Shown: positions 45,511 through 58,813, counted from the first letter of the stretch. The stretch: 64,000 bases of DNA from Chaetoderma sp. LZ-2023a (GCA_034401795.1 CM067366.1:74716129-74780128); one strand, 5' to 3'. A program made the numbers and translations. Notes: a model not told the origin generated them from the letters alone.

Positions 45511-46719
45511 GAATCGACGGGCCTGCATATTTTCACGTTAGTGCAAAGCATATTTTGAGAAATTAAGACCGGGCTTATTGAAAATTAATACCGGGCGATA
45601 AAACAAGTATTCCGTGTGATGGAAGCACATAAATAGTTGCAGATGAACGAATTCATAGGAAGACTGACATAACGGTTATCGATCGTCTCTCTTTCAGTTC
45701 ACGCGGACGTCAATGAAAGCTTATAGTAAACAAACTATTTTGACAGTCTTCGACGCGTAAGCTAGCCAACGTAAATTTGTGCAATGTTAATAAACGTAGG
45801 CCTACCTAATTATGACAATTTAGTTCATCTTACCCACCTGTTATAAATTATTATATAATAACCCCCCCCCCCCAGCGAAATAGGATTAAAAATGTTCAAT
45901 GGTTTTCCAGTAGGCCTATATGAGTATATCTGTCTTGCTATATAGTGTTCTTGCTGTATGACGCCGCAACGACTGACGAGCCGTGTAACATGTTTTCAAT
46001 GATCAGAAATGTAATCTTATTTATGATTCATATTGATGTATTAAATATTGTTGATTATTTTAAAACTAATATGACTGTCATCGGCAGCCGGTACAGCAGT
46101 AGGTTCCAGCGAAATAGGTTTCAAATTTTTATCTGTCTATATATATGGGCACTATCATTTCAATAAACTCATGCATACGAAATATGTGGGGTAGGTGTAA
46201 CGTGTTTTCACGTGTCAAAATTTAGGATAAAAAAACAACAATTTATTTAACAGGTAACATGTGGCTAATATTTTGAACAAAATTTGACTAGGACTGGCAG
46301 ACTGACAGCAATATGTTCCAGTGAAATACGTTTCAAAATATTCAGCATTGTGTATTTCAATCCTTCACGGAAAGTACTGGATAATTATGCATAAAAGTTA
46401 GCTCCAATCTCCCGCTGAAAGTAGTTGCTGTCAACGTTAATTGGTTAAGGGATTTATTTGTATGAAGAAATTGTACAAGTTTTGGCGTTAAAATCGCGGC
46501 GGGATTTGTATGAGTGTACGCATTGTTATCTCGCCCCCACCCCCCGCTTGGATAATACGTACCCTAATTGCTGGAAACCATTACAATGGTAGCTTATGTC
46601 CGCCTGAATACACATCTAAGACTAGGCATATAAAAAACCACAATGATGATTCCTCTGTCCAATAAACTATCAGTTACGATTGCAACGAATCAGAATGAAC
46701 ATGTATTTTCACGTTGTCT

Positions 46720-46930
46720 ATCAGATTCAAGTAGCAGATCAGTCTGTAATAAACTTCTGACCCTTACGGACGCAAACTTGCTAGACTCAAAATTATCTCA
46801 AATTTTTCACAAATTTCTTTGCGTGTGTCAGATTCAGGTAGCTGATCAGTCGGTAATACACTTTTGACCCTTACAGACTAAAACTTTTCTCAAATTTTCC
46901 ACAAATGCCTTTGCGTATTAGACATTCTTG
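46720..46930. repeat. 107-bp tandem duplication
   Basis: 'cagattcaagtagcagatc' at 46722 recurs as 'cagattcaggtagctgatc' 107 bp later. Both are followed by 'gacccttac' and 'tttcacaaatttctttgcg' or a close variant. Confidence 0.8.
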
Positions 46931-49630
46931 TTTCAAAGATTTCCGTACCTCTTGAGAAACTCATTTGTAGTGAAAATAATCAAACGTGCGAAATTTTTCA
47001 ATTTTATTTATTTGCTAAGTGATAATTTCAAAATTCAGCGTATCATACGCAAATATAAATTGTTGAAATCTTATACTTTTAGAGGCTTCAATTGCGTAGC
47101 TAAATATGATGAAAAGAAGGAAATCAAATTCACAACTAAAAGTATTATTAATTTATACATAATGAAATCTCACTTGTTAAGATATCTTACTTAATTTTAT
47201 TTTCAGGCATTTCGCGTGTCAATATGCACATTTAAATTTGAAATATGCGTTTTAATGTTAAGCCGTTCTGCATAAGTTAGATATTTACACAACCGTTTCA
47301 ATACAGCTTTTTGTAGCACTAAACTTGTAGCATTAAATATCTTTGCGCACTCTAGCATTATCTAGCAGACGTACAGTGTTCACTTTTTAAATTGCTACTT
47401 CCTGAATTTTCGTTCCCTTACTTTAGCCACAGTCTACCCGACGGTACCTGAACAAACCCCACACAAATTATATAAGTCAAATTAGATAGGAACTCCTAGT
47501 AGGAAACATATAATATTTATAATATATATTGTAACTTATAGAATATTCGTAGCGGATAGTAGTTATTGTTAGGCTTATTAGGAATACTATAGCGGTCATT
47601 TTCGTCCCTACCGCGGTCATTTTAGCTCGCGGTCATTATGGACTGAGATCGTCCGCCCATATCTCCCCAAACGACCATTTGGAGGGGACACGCCCTCACT
47701 CACAGACCCTCTCCAATATTGGACTAACGCAATAATAAAATCCAAGATATGCGCTTGACGGCCATCCCACCAATACCGGATGTAGCAAGATATAGTGTTG
47801 TAAAAATACAGTATCTACAGAATCGCATCTTCGCGAAGCAGATCTCATCTAAAAAGGGGGGTTTTCGTGCTCGAGATATTCATATTTAAATATGGCATCG
47901 GCGCTATTAAAAACTTCTGATTAATGTCTACCGGGAATATCATTGAGATCACTGCCCATTTCAAAATTCATTGCTGAATACAATAGAATGAAAAAGTTAC
48001 CCTGGTTAAATAGTGTTCCACTATGACGTCACAGCTGCTTGGAATTCAAGGGAGGTAATTCATGACCTGGTATTCTAAAGCTATGCACTTTATCGGCAAT
48101 AAATATAAAAATATGCCATGTATTAGCAAATTGATAACAGCTTATATACTTTTGAAGGACTGGATATATACTGAGCCAAAAAAGTTTAGCAACAGTGAAG
48201 TTTGGTTTGTTGTATTAAAACTATGCGTCCATTTATAACCAAATTTGCAGGCATGTTTCGTCAATGTAATGCGATTTCTTGCATTTCTCGGCCGCACGCT
48301 TACTGCGTGTGAAAATGCATTTTCCATGCACTGGCCCACATTGCCGGGTAGCGAAGGCAAAAATTCACCATATTGCAAAAGCAGATAACGAGCGTTAACA
48401 GAAAACGCTTAAAAGTTTACCCTACCGAACATGGGCCGCCGCCCAGGGCTACTCGAAAATCAGCGCCATGAAGCAATGGGAAGACAAAAAAAACCCTTCC
48501 GGTTGCCGTGTGGAGAAGACGGAAAGAATAAATTTCTCCCAATCTTATCGACAATTATCGTCGTCATCCTTGTTATTGTGCAATAGTTTTAATAATAATA
48601 CTTTTAATTGCTGTCCGGAAGTACTTTTATCGTCTTATTTATTAACTTTGACTGTGATTCTTGACGTATCTTGTGATATCATGCCTTACTAGTCGAAATA
48701 AAAAATAATCGGTACGACGCCATATTGAACTGCGCCTGTCACCAAAAAAATCAACAACTCATAAATCTATGTATCGTCGCTAGATTCAGACAAATAAGTG
48801 AAATTCGGTCTGCCAAAACACAGCATAACATCTAGATTGTGTGTCACAGCAAGAAGACGATTTTAACATGCTCAATCTGCCAAAATCGGTGTTTAAAGCT
48901 GAACCGTCATCAGAAAGTCAGCAAAATCGTAACTGAAAGTTTTTAAACCTTCACATAATCACCACCTTTTAAACATCTTCAGAACCATATGATCAAGATT
49001 TTTATCTTCATCTTCATACAAGTATCGTATCTACTATCGACACAGTTTTAATCTTCATCAAATAAAAGTTTTAAATTGTTGTTTTAAAATAAAGCTGTTG
49101 CCAGAATAAAGCCGAACTCATATTTTAAAAATTGAACTCATATTTTTAAAGTCGTCAGACGTGTCCACTTTTAGTCTTCAAAAGTTTTTTAATCATCTTC
49201 GGAAGTTCGAGCAGTATAAGCAGTGTTTTTTTAAATTCATAAAACTTTGCCTCTAAAGCAGAACTCTCTACCATACGAATAAAACTGAAGTGTTTTCCTT
49301 ACATCCTCCATCTCAAATTTAGCAAGTCTTTAGCTGCAGCCAGCAATATGTAGCACAAATTCGCAGTCGCCTACAACCAGCCATACCTCGTGCAATTGAT
49401 GGTGTCCAGACCACGCTTCAGCGACCATCATAGTGTCACATTCATTGACCTGCATTCTGAATATTGCAACCCACGGCCAGCCCCTGCAGACAGCTGGACC
49501 AGCGTTTGAAGTATCCTTACCTACGCACGCCTCTACCGAAGTCCATATAAGGTAGGATCTAATCATTATTAACTGATAATTTGCAAAAGAACATTCCTGT
49601 CTACTCTACCACTAGAGAATCCCACTCACC

Positions 49631-51571
49631 ATGGAGGTAGCCAAATCCATCAGTGAAGCAACTCCAAACACCAGGGTACGTCAACTCCCAAAAACGTATT
49701 CACCTTCAGTTCCTAAAGGGAACGGAGATAATTATCGTTAAATGGGTTTCAGATTAAATAAGGCGAAGGCTATGAAGAAGAAAATAAATGCAGCAAACCG
49801 GTCTTGTCCTATCGACATTCAATATAAGCCCAGAAATCTTGTCATAGACCTTTCTGCAGCTGCTTATGAAGCCTACAGAGTTGCGATTACCAACCATCTG
49901 AACGACAATACCAAGATATCGTGTAACACTACCTACAAAAGAGATCGTGATGGCCTTACTATCGAAGACTCCATTGCAGTCAGACCCATGTGGGATGGCC
50001 GCCAACTCTTTAGAGTCAATCTCTACCATACTCAGGGTAAGGTGGTCATAAATGGTGTTAGCCTACACCAGTTCATATCTATAGACTTGCCTCACATTAT
50101 AACAGCAATAAATAGCACCTCAAACCTAGACGAGGTAAATGACCAAATCCGGGAATTCTGCCACAGTTACCTGATAAACCAGTCATCCAGTACCAAGGAC
50201 AATGACATGCGCCATTCTCCGCCATCAATTCAGTCAGGCAGTAATCCTAGTATCAGTACATCTCAGCTATGGTCATCCAACCTCACCTTGAACAACCATA
50301 TGACAGCTAGCCCAAAACAGCCAGATCATGACACAAATTCTGTTGAAATCATCATCACTAAGACTACCGGCAATCCTAGCAAGAGGAAGGAACCAGTATC
50401 TAGTCCACTCACGCCAATGACTCCTGGAAATAGTGCCTTAACGGGACCAACTTCATCTCATACGTGTCCAGCAAATCTGAACACCTCCAATGACAATGCC
50501 GACACCTCGGACTCGTGCCTACACTGTCAACAACACGTTCTATCCAGCGCTGTATTATGCGAGACATGTGACAACTGGATACATTATCGTTGCGAAGGCT
50601 TATCTCCAAGCGCAGTTACAAAACTGGAACAAGATAAACATCCATACACATGCTCCTCTTGCTCACTTTTGTTAGAACAGGACACCAGAGAAGATGAAGT
50701 AGCGAAAATACCAAGCCCGTCCGATCACGATCAGCTGAACCAAACAGCCCAGCGATGCGATGTGCCACCCAGAAACGAAACTGTCATCACAGGTGAAACT
50801 ATAGCACTTAGTGCTCCCATCCCAGAAGATGCAGCAAAAAACTAAAATGTCAATTCCACAGACTCGCTGATAAGATCACTGTCACTCGAAGCCAAAGAAA
50901 AGCAGTTAAAAGCTCAGGAAAGGTCGCTAAAAGCTAAACAAATCCAGCTCAACAAACAGCAGGAGGAATTCAGTGAGCAATCATCCCGCCTTGAAGAACT
51001 TATGTCAATAGTCAGTAACCTAGAGTCCAAGATTAACACTCTGTCAGAAGAGAACCGCCTACTAAAACTTAAAGTGGTGTCTCAAAATGACATACAAACC
51101 TTGGCAAATGCTCCATCTCAGACACCTTATTCTCTATACGGCTATATGTGTCCACCATGGTTACTTCCAGCATCAGGCTTCCAGTGTTTTTCACCACCTC
51201 AGCCGCCACATCTTGGGTTTCCTCCGCCACCACCCCCAGCAGCTGGATACCGGAATTTTCCACAATCTCAGCCGCCTCTAGCAGCGGGGCACCAGAGCTT
51301 TCCATCACCTCAGCCACCAGCACCAGCTGGATACCAAAGCTTTCCACCATGGCCACCTATCCCACCATGCTGTCACCAAAACCACTATATGAGTCAACCT
51401 AATGTACCATCTCATTCAGGTCATATGGACACCCTGGTTGCGTCACTGACAACATTAACTACCGCTCTGATCGCAAATGTCACTAACAGTACTATGCAAC
51501 TGCAGAAACCTAATAGGCGGGTAACTTCGGAAGAGTCTCACACCAGAATCAAACTAGACAGAAGGATTTGA
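49631..51571 (+). pseudogene. LINE ORF1: N-terminal conserved domain, PHD finger, coiled coil, Pro-rich tail
   Basis: One frame runs from ATG 49631 with TAA at 49739-49741 and TAA at 50843-50845; the main open part is 49742-50845. The N-terminal ~130 residues (LVIDLSAAAYEAYRVA, MWDGRQLFRVNLYHTQGK, SIDLPHIITAI) form a compact domain of unknown name. A PHD-type finger at about 50514-50675 has CLHCQQ, CETCDNWIHYRC and YTCSSC. Next come a strongly charged coiled coil (EAKEKQLKAQERSLKAKQIQ, 50880-51080) and Pro/aromatic repeats of the type SFPxPQPPxPAGYQ (51170-51360). It is probably an RNA-binding or chromatin-contact factor for the element. A further open frame, 51568-51903, may be its shifted continuation. 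Confidence 0.85.
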
Positions 51572-52059
51572 ACAAACCATCAACAACATTGCCAATGACA
51601 CTGTCCGATACCACATGCAAACTCTACCAGAATGAATCTCAGCCAGTGCCTAGCAACGGGCTACAGGATGCAGCTTCCAACTGTCGCGTAGTAGTCAAAC
51701 CAGTAGCTGTAAATATAACGAGCGAAAGTCAAGCTCTGTCAGAAAGTCATCAAAACCAAGACGTACCCACCAGAGTCATAGCCACAAATAATCAGACCAA
51801 TAAATCAGAGGTTCTTCCTCTTCTAACTCCGACAGACGAACAGTCAGCGCCTGTGTTTGACAATAATAATGAGTCAGAAAGAACATTCCCGCCAAATACC
51901 TAACCAATCATCCACAGATAAACAATATTGCAGTGAACAAGCCTCGCTAGATAACAACTAACAGCAAGTCTCACCGGCTCCAAGTAACATTCATTTTTTA
52001 GTCTCCTCAGGGGACAGACAAACCACCACCCCACAGAAACGACTAGACACTACACATCT

Positions 52060-55000
52060 CTCTGATGTATACCTAAGGATTGTTTCCTGTAACATTGAAA
52101 ATATCACCAGCAACATCGCCTATGTGGAGGAGCTATTGAAAGGAAACCAAACCATCCTCTGCCTCCAGGAACATTGGCTCTTTAACTACCAAGCAGATCA
52201 TATTTGCAAAGCATTTCCATCACATGAAGCAGCCATAAAGTGTTCAGACGATGATGACCCTCTACCTCCCTCGTATAGACCTAGAGGTAAAGGCGGGGTT
52301 GCAGTCATCTGGCATAAAGATCTGTCATGGAAAATTGAAGTATTACCGGATGGCAGTAACAGAGTCCTAGCAATACGCATAAGTACAGAGGAAACACCCT
52401 TAGTTCTCATTACCACCTATCTGCCTTGCCAAGGCTCTTCAGACCAATACAACTATAAAAGCATCTTGGATGAAGTTTTTGAAATTCGAGAACAGTACAG
52501 TGATGTACTTTTTAAGGAATTCTGCACTTCTGCAGCCTTCAGTGTCTGATAAAACCACAGATTGCCCAACATATTACCACTTTTCAGGGAACATTACATC
52601 CCATATTGACCACTTCATTGAACCGACGGATCAAGAAACAATAATCACAGATATTGTAGTTCACACAAGAAACGTTATTAACCAGAGTGCACACGACTCA
52701 GTCACTGCAACCTTATCACTAACAATACTCCCAGGGAGGGTAAAGAAGATAAACTGCCCTCCGCAACCACGCGTTAATTGGTCAAAAGCAAATCTGGAGA
52801 ATTATAAGTCATTGACTAAGACCAGACTTACCAAGGTCTTAAAGGACTGCCCGCCAGACAGTTCTCCAGATATCATACTTCAAGCCACTAACGCAATTCT
52901 AAAGAAGACCGCTCTTCAGTGTGATCCTACATATGCTAAACCTCCTCGCCGTAGGACAACAACTAAATGGAACTCGGCACTAAAACCGCTAGTCTCTAAA
53001 GCGAAAGCTGCGCACTGGGCCTAGAAGAAGGGAGGCCGTCCTACAGACAAAGTCAACCAATTAACTAATAACAGGATGCCCTACGTCATGCTCAACGCCA
53101 ACTGTCAGCTGACTTGCGTAACAATCTTCACAGTGCTATCATGTACATGTCAACACATGACAAACAATCCATATTTAAACTTGTACGTAAACATCGACCT
53201 GGTAGCAGAGCATCAAAAATGTCAGCCATCGACTTCAAGCAGTTCTCTTCAAGAATATCAGAATATCAGAAACTGAAGGATGGGCCAACTACTTTGAGGA
53301 TTTGGCTACTGCCAAGCATCATCCTAGTTTCAGTGAAGACGCAAACAACTCTGCTAACATGATCCATGCTCTCCTTAGCTCGTTGCCATCAAACGAAAAT
53401 GCTGTTCAACTGCTCACAGAAGCTGACACAGAGACATTGATTCAATGAAAAAGGGTAAAGCTGCAGACTCATTTGGCCTATCGGCGGAGCATGTGAAGTT
53501 TGCCTCTGAGGAAGTAATAAGTGTCATCACATGTCTAATTAACGGAATACTGAAACGGGGGACGATTCCAGATGGTATGAAAATGCGCATCGTATCACCA
53601 ATCTTGAAGAAAGGAAAACCAGCAAACAATCCAGACAGCTACAGGCGTATTACGGTTACATCCCTTTTAAGCAAGTTGCTAGAGAAAGAACTTCTGAAAC
53701 GGTCAAGGGCAGTCTTGGACCCAGAACAAAACAAGCTGCAATTTGGATTCACCAATAGATGCTCTTCTACTCATGCAGCCTTCTTGCTTACTGAATGCTT
53801 AGCTGAGGCAAAAGATAGTGCGTTGCCACTGCTTATTACATTCATGGATGCTTCAAAAGCGTTTGACATAGTCTGGCACAAAAGCATGCTGAATGCAGCC
53901 TCTACTCAAGGACTAGATGGCAGACTATGGGAGCTATTTAACAGCATGTATACCGGCATCACATCAGTAATCTAGTGGCAGGGGAATGTATCTAGAGCCT
54001 TCATTGAAGAACTCGGCATCAGACAGGGCGCATACACATCTCCTGATCTCTTCAAACAATGTAGCAACCCATTACTGAATAAACTGACAGCTCATCCAGG
54101 TGCATTTCGCATTGGTTCTATTCCTATTGGCGTCATCATGTGTGCAGACGACCTGGCCATTATCTCCAGGAGTGCCTTTCAAATGCAGCAACTATTGAAT
54201 ATTGCAGAGCTCGATGCATCAAACGAGCGATACCTGTTTAGCACAGCAAAGACCAAAGCTATGGTCCCAAAAACAGCACCTGGTAAATCTTCAGATACAG
54301 TTCTTCATCTTAATGGAGCTGAATTGGAACTTTCCCCAGAGGAAACACATTTGGGAATTCACAGATCAAATAATGTAAAAAACAAGTCAACAATCGTTGC
54401 ACGTATTGACTCAGCACGCCGAGCAGCATACTCGCTGATGGGCGCCGGAATGCACGGTCTTAATGGGATCAACCCAATGACATCCATCAAGCTATGGGAG
54501 ATCTATATCACACCAATCCTTCTACATGGCTTAGAAGCAGTTGTGCTCTCAAACAGCGAAGTCCAAATGCTGGAGGACTACCACAGACGGACTTTAAAAA
54601 GACTGCAGCATCTACCTGCCTCAACCGCTAATGCTGCTGTTTACCTGCTCCTTGGCGTTATCCCAATTGAAGGTCAAATCCATAAGAGAATACCGACACT
54701 TTCTCAATATGCTGCGACGACCTGACTCAATTGAAGCATTAGTTATTAGATGACAGTTGGCAGTCAAAAGCTACAACTCCCATAGCTGGGTGATTGTTGT
54801 TAGAAAGCTCCTGATTCAGTATAAGCTTCCATCAGAGTTCAACCATCTAAAATCCCAACCTACAAAATGTTCCTGGAAGAAGCTGTTGCATGCTAATGTG
54901 AATAACTACTGGCTAGAAATCCTACTCGAGGAAGCTGCAGCGAAAGTAACATTGGGATACATCAACTTATTGTCCTGCAAAATAGGAAGTTGCCACTCAG

Positions 55001-55542
55001 TCTGGAATATGGCAAACACTGATACCCTTACGGTCATCAAAGCAACAGTCAAAGCAAAGTTGCTCACTCAGCGCTACAACTTGTATGCCGGCTCTACTCA
55101 AAACCGTGCCTCTAACACTGATTGTCCACTCTGCGAATCTGAACCAGAGACCACTGAACATTTCCTTCTTAATTGTCCATGTCTGGAAGAAACCCGCAAA
55201 CCACTCATCAACAAGATTGAACACATCATGTTAGCCGGTAACCTCCAAATCTTGAAAGAATGTCAGCAGGACAACATCGTTAGACTAATTCTCGACACCT
55301 CCCATACATTCACTAAATGCAATCCGCTCGCAATCATGCTAGAGGAGGCCACCCGTGACCTCTGTTTCAAGCTGCACCACAAGAGATCTTGCATACTAAC
55401 TGGAAAGTCTCAGTACCCTATATTTCGTCCAAGAAGGCATGATAACACAACGCGACAAAATCAACATTTTACATCAGCAAGGAACTTAGTGCCGGCTGGT
55501 GGTTCTCCTAGAACAGAGAGGAGGGATTTACAGAACAAGTAA
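52060..55542 (+). pseudogene. LINE ORF2: APE endonuclease, RT, CCHC tail
   Basis: The endonuclease opens VYLRIVSCNIENITSNI and LCLQEHWLFNYQ (52070-52190), then RGKGGVAVIWHKD. The GDxN block expected near 52500 is missing, and the next recognisable part is NITSHIDHFIEP. RT: KKGKAADSFGLSAEHVK (53447), SYRRITVTSLLSKLLEK, FMDASKAFDIVWHKSM, then GIRQGAYTSP and MCADDLAIISRS (54138), so the Asp pair is kept. Thumb: LGIHRSNNVKNKS. The tail has VKAKLLTQRYNLY and CPLCESEPETTEHFLLNC (55124), a CCHC-type finger. Stops lie at about 53022 and 53973, with shifts near 53380 and 54725. It is not functional. Confidence 0.88.
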
Positions 55543-56734
55543 CAAGCAAGTAACAAGTAAGACTCGCTGCTGGGCAGAGCATTCGCGCTGTTGCTCGACA
55601 TTTTAATGTTCACGCCTCAACCATTTCCCGTCTCCGCCAACGTGAGCAGGAAACTGGACATGTTAATGACCGACCACGATCTGGCAGACCGAGAGCAACA
55701 ACACCACGAGAAGATCGCTACTTAGTGACGTCATTACGACGTCACAGGTTTGAGACTGCGGCGCCGCTGTCCCGTAATTTGCATACCGCTACCGGCACTA
55801 CAGTGCATCCACAAACTGTGCAAAACAGACTCCATGATGCTGGACTGCCTGCCCGTCGTCCACTTGTTGCTGTTCCGCTTACAGAGCGTCACATCGAGAA
55901 TCGGTTTGCATGGGCAAGAACTCATCAGCGATGGCGTGCTCAACAATGGAGCCACGTTTTGTTCAGTGATGAGTAGAGGTTTTGTGTGGATGTGGCGGAT
56001 GGTAGGCAACGGGTTTGGCGACATTTAGGAGAACGGCATGATGCAGCCAACATCATTCAGCACGACAGATTCGGTGGCGGCAGTGTCATGGTGTGGGCTG
56101 GAATCCATGAAAATTGTAAAACAGATCTTATTGTGATTCGCGGAAATTTAATGGCTCAACGTTAATGTTAAGAAGTTGTCGCCCATGTTGTCATCTCTTT
56201 TATGCAACATCATGCAGACTTTATGTTCCAGCAAGACAACGGCCGTCCTCATTCAGCTAGGGTCACCAGTGATTTCCTTGAGGCTAACAACGTTCCGGTG
56301 TTGGACTGGCCAGTGCGATCACCTGTCTCCTATCGAACACGTGTGGGACATTCTTGGCCGTATGGTGCGTGAGAACCATCCACATCTTCACAACGTGCGG
56401 GAGCTGGAAACTGCACTGCTCCAGGAATGGGATGCGATTCCTCTTCGTGACATCAGGTGCTTAATTCGAAGCATGAGAAAGCGATGTACGGCGGTGGTTA
56501 ATGCGCACGGAGGTCACAACCGGTATTGACAGCTCAGTGTCATTATTTAAATTGGACCCTTCCGTTGAATGATACCGTGTTAAAGGCGCGATGCTAGCAT
56601 TACAGTAACAAGACTGTTGTTCAAATTGGAAAATGACCTATCAATTAAATAATATATTTGAATCAATTTATTGTTTTTGTTAAATAACATTTAAACAGTA
56701 ATATTCTCAGTGTTGCTAAACTTTTTTGGTTCAG

Positions 56735-57850
56735 TATATTATAATGTCTTAAAATACACTCCATATATGACCTTTAAAGAAGAACAGTTACTACATGAAA
56801 TTATTCACTAAGTCCTTTGCCATGTCCTTATTGGGCCATTTTTTTTATTAACTCAGAGAATCATACTTTTGTCAATGCTGGTGTCATCTAGAGAAGAATG
56901 CAATCTTGAAGGTTTCAACGTGGGTATTCTTCTTTAACGTTGACTTTGTTTCTGATATTCTCATCTATCCTGTATACATATAAGCTTATCCCTCAAACAA
57001 GACTCTTATAAAAGCCAGTCACAAATTGTTTTGGTAGAGTAGCATTATATCCACAGTGGCCAACCTTTTTCATAGGTGCCCATCTGCAATTGTTCAATTT
57101 CAAAAGCTTTTGGTTCACTCAATTTATTTGGACCAATTCTTCGAGTAACAATGTTGATTATATTATTTAGATGATCAGCCGGAATAAGAGGATTAGCGTA
57201 TAATGGAGGGCTGTCCTGCATTATGGATTAGCTTATTATGGAGGACAGGGCTGTAACATGTCTAGGAATAGTGTGTTGTAGAAGGATTGGAAGTACAGGG
57301 CCCATACAAGGAATTGTGGGTCAGCTACTAAAACAAATAACAAGTTGTTGGTAACACGTGTACTACAGCACATCACCATTTATTCATGCATCCAAAAGTG
57401 TTAAGAGTTAAATAAAATACAAAAATATCACCAATATTTCATTTGCAATGTGAACGATTTGTATATTTATATAAATGACAATAATTAACTGTCTGGTATG
57501 CGTAACGAGATATACAATTCAAGTACAATATGTAGATAATGGCAGAGGCCATGTATATATTATGTAATGCTGGATGAATCTATGAAAAAATATTGCTTAT
57601 TAAGAGCGCTTAGTACATACATGTAGATGTATTGAACATTGTATAAAAGTTAAACAAATTAATTTATAGAGTCATTGAAATAATTCAACAAAATATACAG
57701 CTTGAGTACAATGTACAGCAAATATTCAGACTCTAGACCACCATCATCAATAACCTTGACTTCCTGACCTCCAAATCAATAGGGGTTTTCGGGACCCCAA
57801 GAGCAACCACCAATTGAAAGCTGTTAAGATCTCCACTAAAACTTGGGCTA
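56735..57850. other. No supported gene
   Basis: AT-rich sequence between the Tc1 right end and simple repeats. Short frames only. A duplicated phrase around 'ggattagc(t/g)tataatgga' lies near 57190-57240. Confidence 0.5.
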
Positions 57851-57934
57851 ACACACACACGCATGCATGCATGCACACACACACACACATGCATGCATGC
57901 GGTGGGAGAATGCATGCACGCACACACACACACG
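57851..57934. repeat. (CA)n and (GCAT)n microsatellite
   Basis: Alternating purine-pyrimidine runs of 'acac' and 'gcatgcat', which can adopt left-handed or cruciform DNA. Confidence 0.9.
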
Positions 57935-57944
57935 GGACGATTAC

Positions 57945-58140
57945 ATATGAATGAATGAATGAATTAGTGCATGAATGGGCAAGTGGATGCATGGATAGGT
58001 GCAGATGGATGGATGGGTAGGTGGGCAGTGGATTGATGGGTGGAAGGATAGATGGATGGCAGGATGGGTGGGTGGATTGATGGTCAGTTGGTTTTTTGAG
58101 GTGATGGATGGATGCATGGATGGGATGGATGGGTTAATTA
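57945..58140. repeat. (GGAT/GAAT)n degenerate tetranucleotide tract
   Basis: Begins with four 'gaat' units, then degenerate 'gatggatg' and 'gggtgggtgg' runs. Long open frames on both strands here are artefacts of the repeat. Confidence 0.9.
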
Positions 58141-58654
58141 GTGAAATAACCAACATAACATTTTTAATACTAGAGACAGGTCATGACATGATAATATTGT
58201 TAGTATAGAGAATGTTCCACAGGAACCACAAGATGGTGGGTATTATTAACACGGACATTTGAGCATGTGCCTTAAAACGTATCATTTTATGGCCGATAAG
58301 GCATTTGCTGGCTTCTCAATTAGAAACAGTGTGATTTTATCACAAGAATAAGCAATGATAGAAACAAACTGGTGAGTTTAAGGCACTGGCTTATAAAGTT
58401 TAGAAAACACAGACATTAGAAAATACGTTAAAATTTTCAACCACAGAAATCAAATACAATACATTAGGTACGTGCGATTTATGAAAGCATTAGTCTGTTG
58501 GATATTTTGAAAATAATTTGACTGAAAGCTGTTGTGGTCTTATTTTAAAGATATTTAACAACTTTCTTATCTTATTGCTTTATTCAGATCATGTACTGGT
58601 ATTTCTGGGTTGAAAGGGATCAGGTTATATGAGGTTTGAAACCTGTATCACTAT

Positions 58655-58684
58655 ACATATATATATATATATGTATATATAAAT
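58655..58684. repeat. (AT)n microsatellite
   Basis: About 14 TA/AT units with one 'tg' interruption, close to the left side of the Penelope-like element. Confidence 0.9.
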
Positions 58685-58813
58685 ACCTTAGTACTGAATA
58701 AATGATAGATCCAAGTCTGAATGATCTGAGCTGCTTTATTATCATTACTATGAATAACGCTGAGACATGTTCCTGTCACTGAAACAGAGACGATCATCCT
58801 TCCATCCGTCTTA

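Larger units (their letters stand above)
44746..48170. other. No recognised gene; repeats and simple tracts
   Basis: Contents seen: a G-rich tract at 45434-45510, a run of 12 C at 45862-45873, degraded hairpin-core repeats near 46040-46130 and 46260-46345, and a 107-bp tandem duplication at 46720-46930. A short phrase 'caagggaggtaattcat' near 48046 is shared with the complement of 28990-29005. Open frames are short and unsupported. Confidence 0.5.
48486..55558 (+). mobile_element. Full-length 7.07-kb LINE with 5-bp target duplication
   Basis: 'aagac' at 48481-48485 is repeated at 55559-55563, and the two flanks join into a continuous Tc1 transposase frame, so both ends are known to the base. 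The 5' end starts with an A run and 'cccttccggttgccg'. The leader is about 1.15-1.25 kb. ORF1 (49631-51571) and ORF2 (about 52060-55542) follow. The tail has 'aacaagt'-type repeats at 55534-55558. The clade is uncertain; the C-terminal CCHC motif suggests a Jockey-like group. Confidence 0.93.
48431..56529 (+). pseudogene. Tc1-like transposase, interrupted by LINE and by stops
   Basis: The N-terminus MGRRPGLLENQRHEAMG reads at 48431-48481. The frame resumes at 55559-55563 with LAAGQSIRAVARHFNVHAST, the first helix-turn-helix, then GRPRATTPRED. The catalytic part has SHVLFSDE (first D, about 55965), GGGSVMVWAG, FQQDNGRPH (second D, about 56225) and PIEHVWDILGRM (E, about 56335), ending NAHGGHNRY at 56529. 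Breaks: a stop straight after SDE (TAG near 55975), stops near 56163 and a shift near 56300 around the expected SPDLSPIEH. The gene is dead quite apart from the LINE. Confidence 0.88.
48171..56734 (+). mobile_element. Second Tc1-like transposon, split by a 7.07-kb LINE
   Basis: Left end 'ctgagccaaaaaagtttagc' (48171) and the complement of the right end near 56705-56734 ('ctgaaccaaaaaagtttagc') match at about 28 of 30 positions, with TA outside both. Without the LINE (48486-55558) and one copy of its duplication the element would be about 1.5 kb, normal for Tc1. It is a different family from 1792-3444. Confidence 0.9.

Noticed and set aside
51087-51402. Alternative frames in the Pro-rich part of LINE ORF1
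   Set aside because: Open only because of the repetitive Pro/Ser codons; the ORF1 frame carries the coiled coil and PHD finger in register.
57733-58208. Several Cys/His-rich and Gly/Trp-rich frames
   Set aside because: They are translations of CA, GCAT and GGAT simple repeats.
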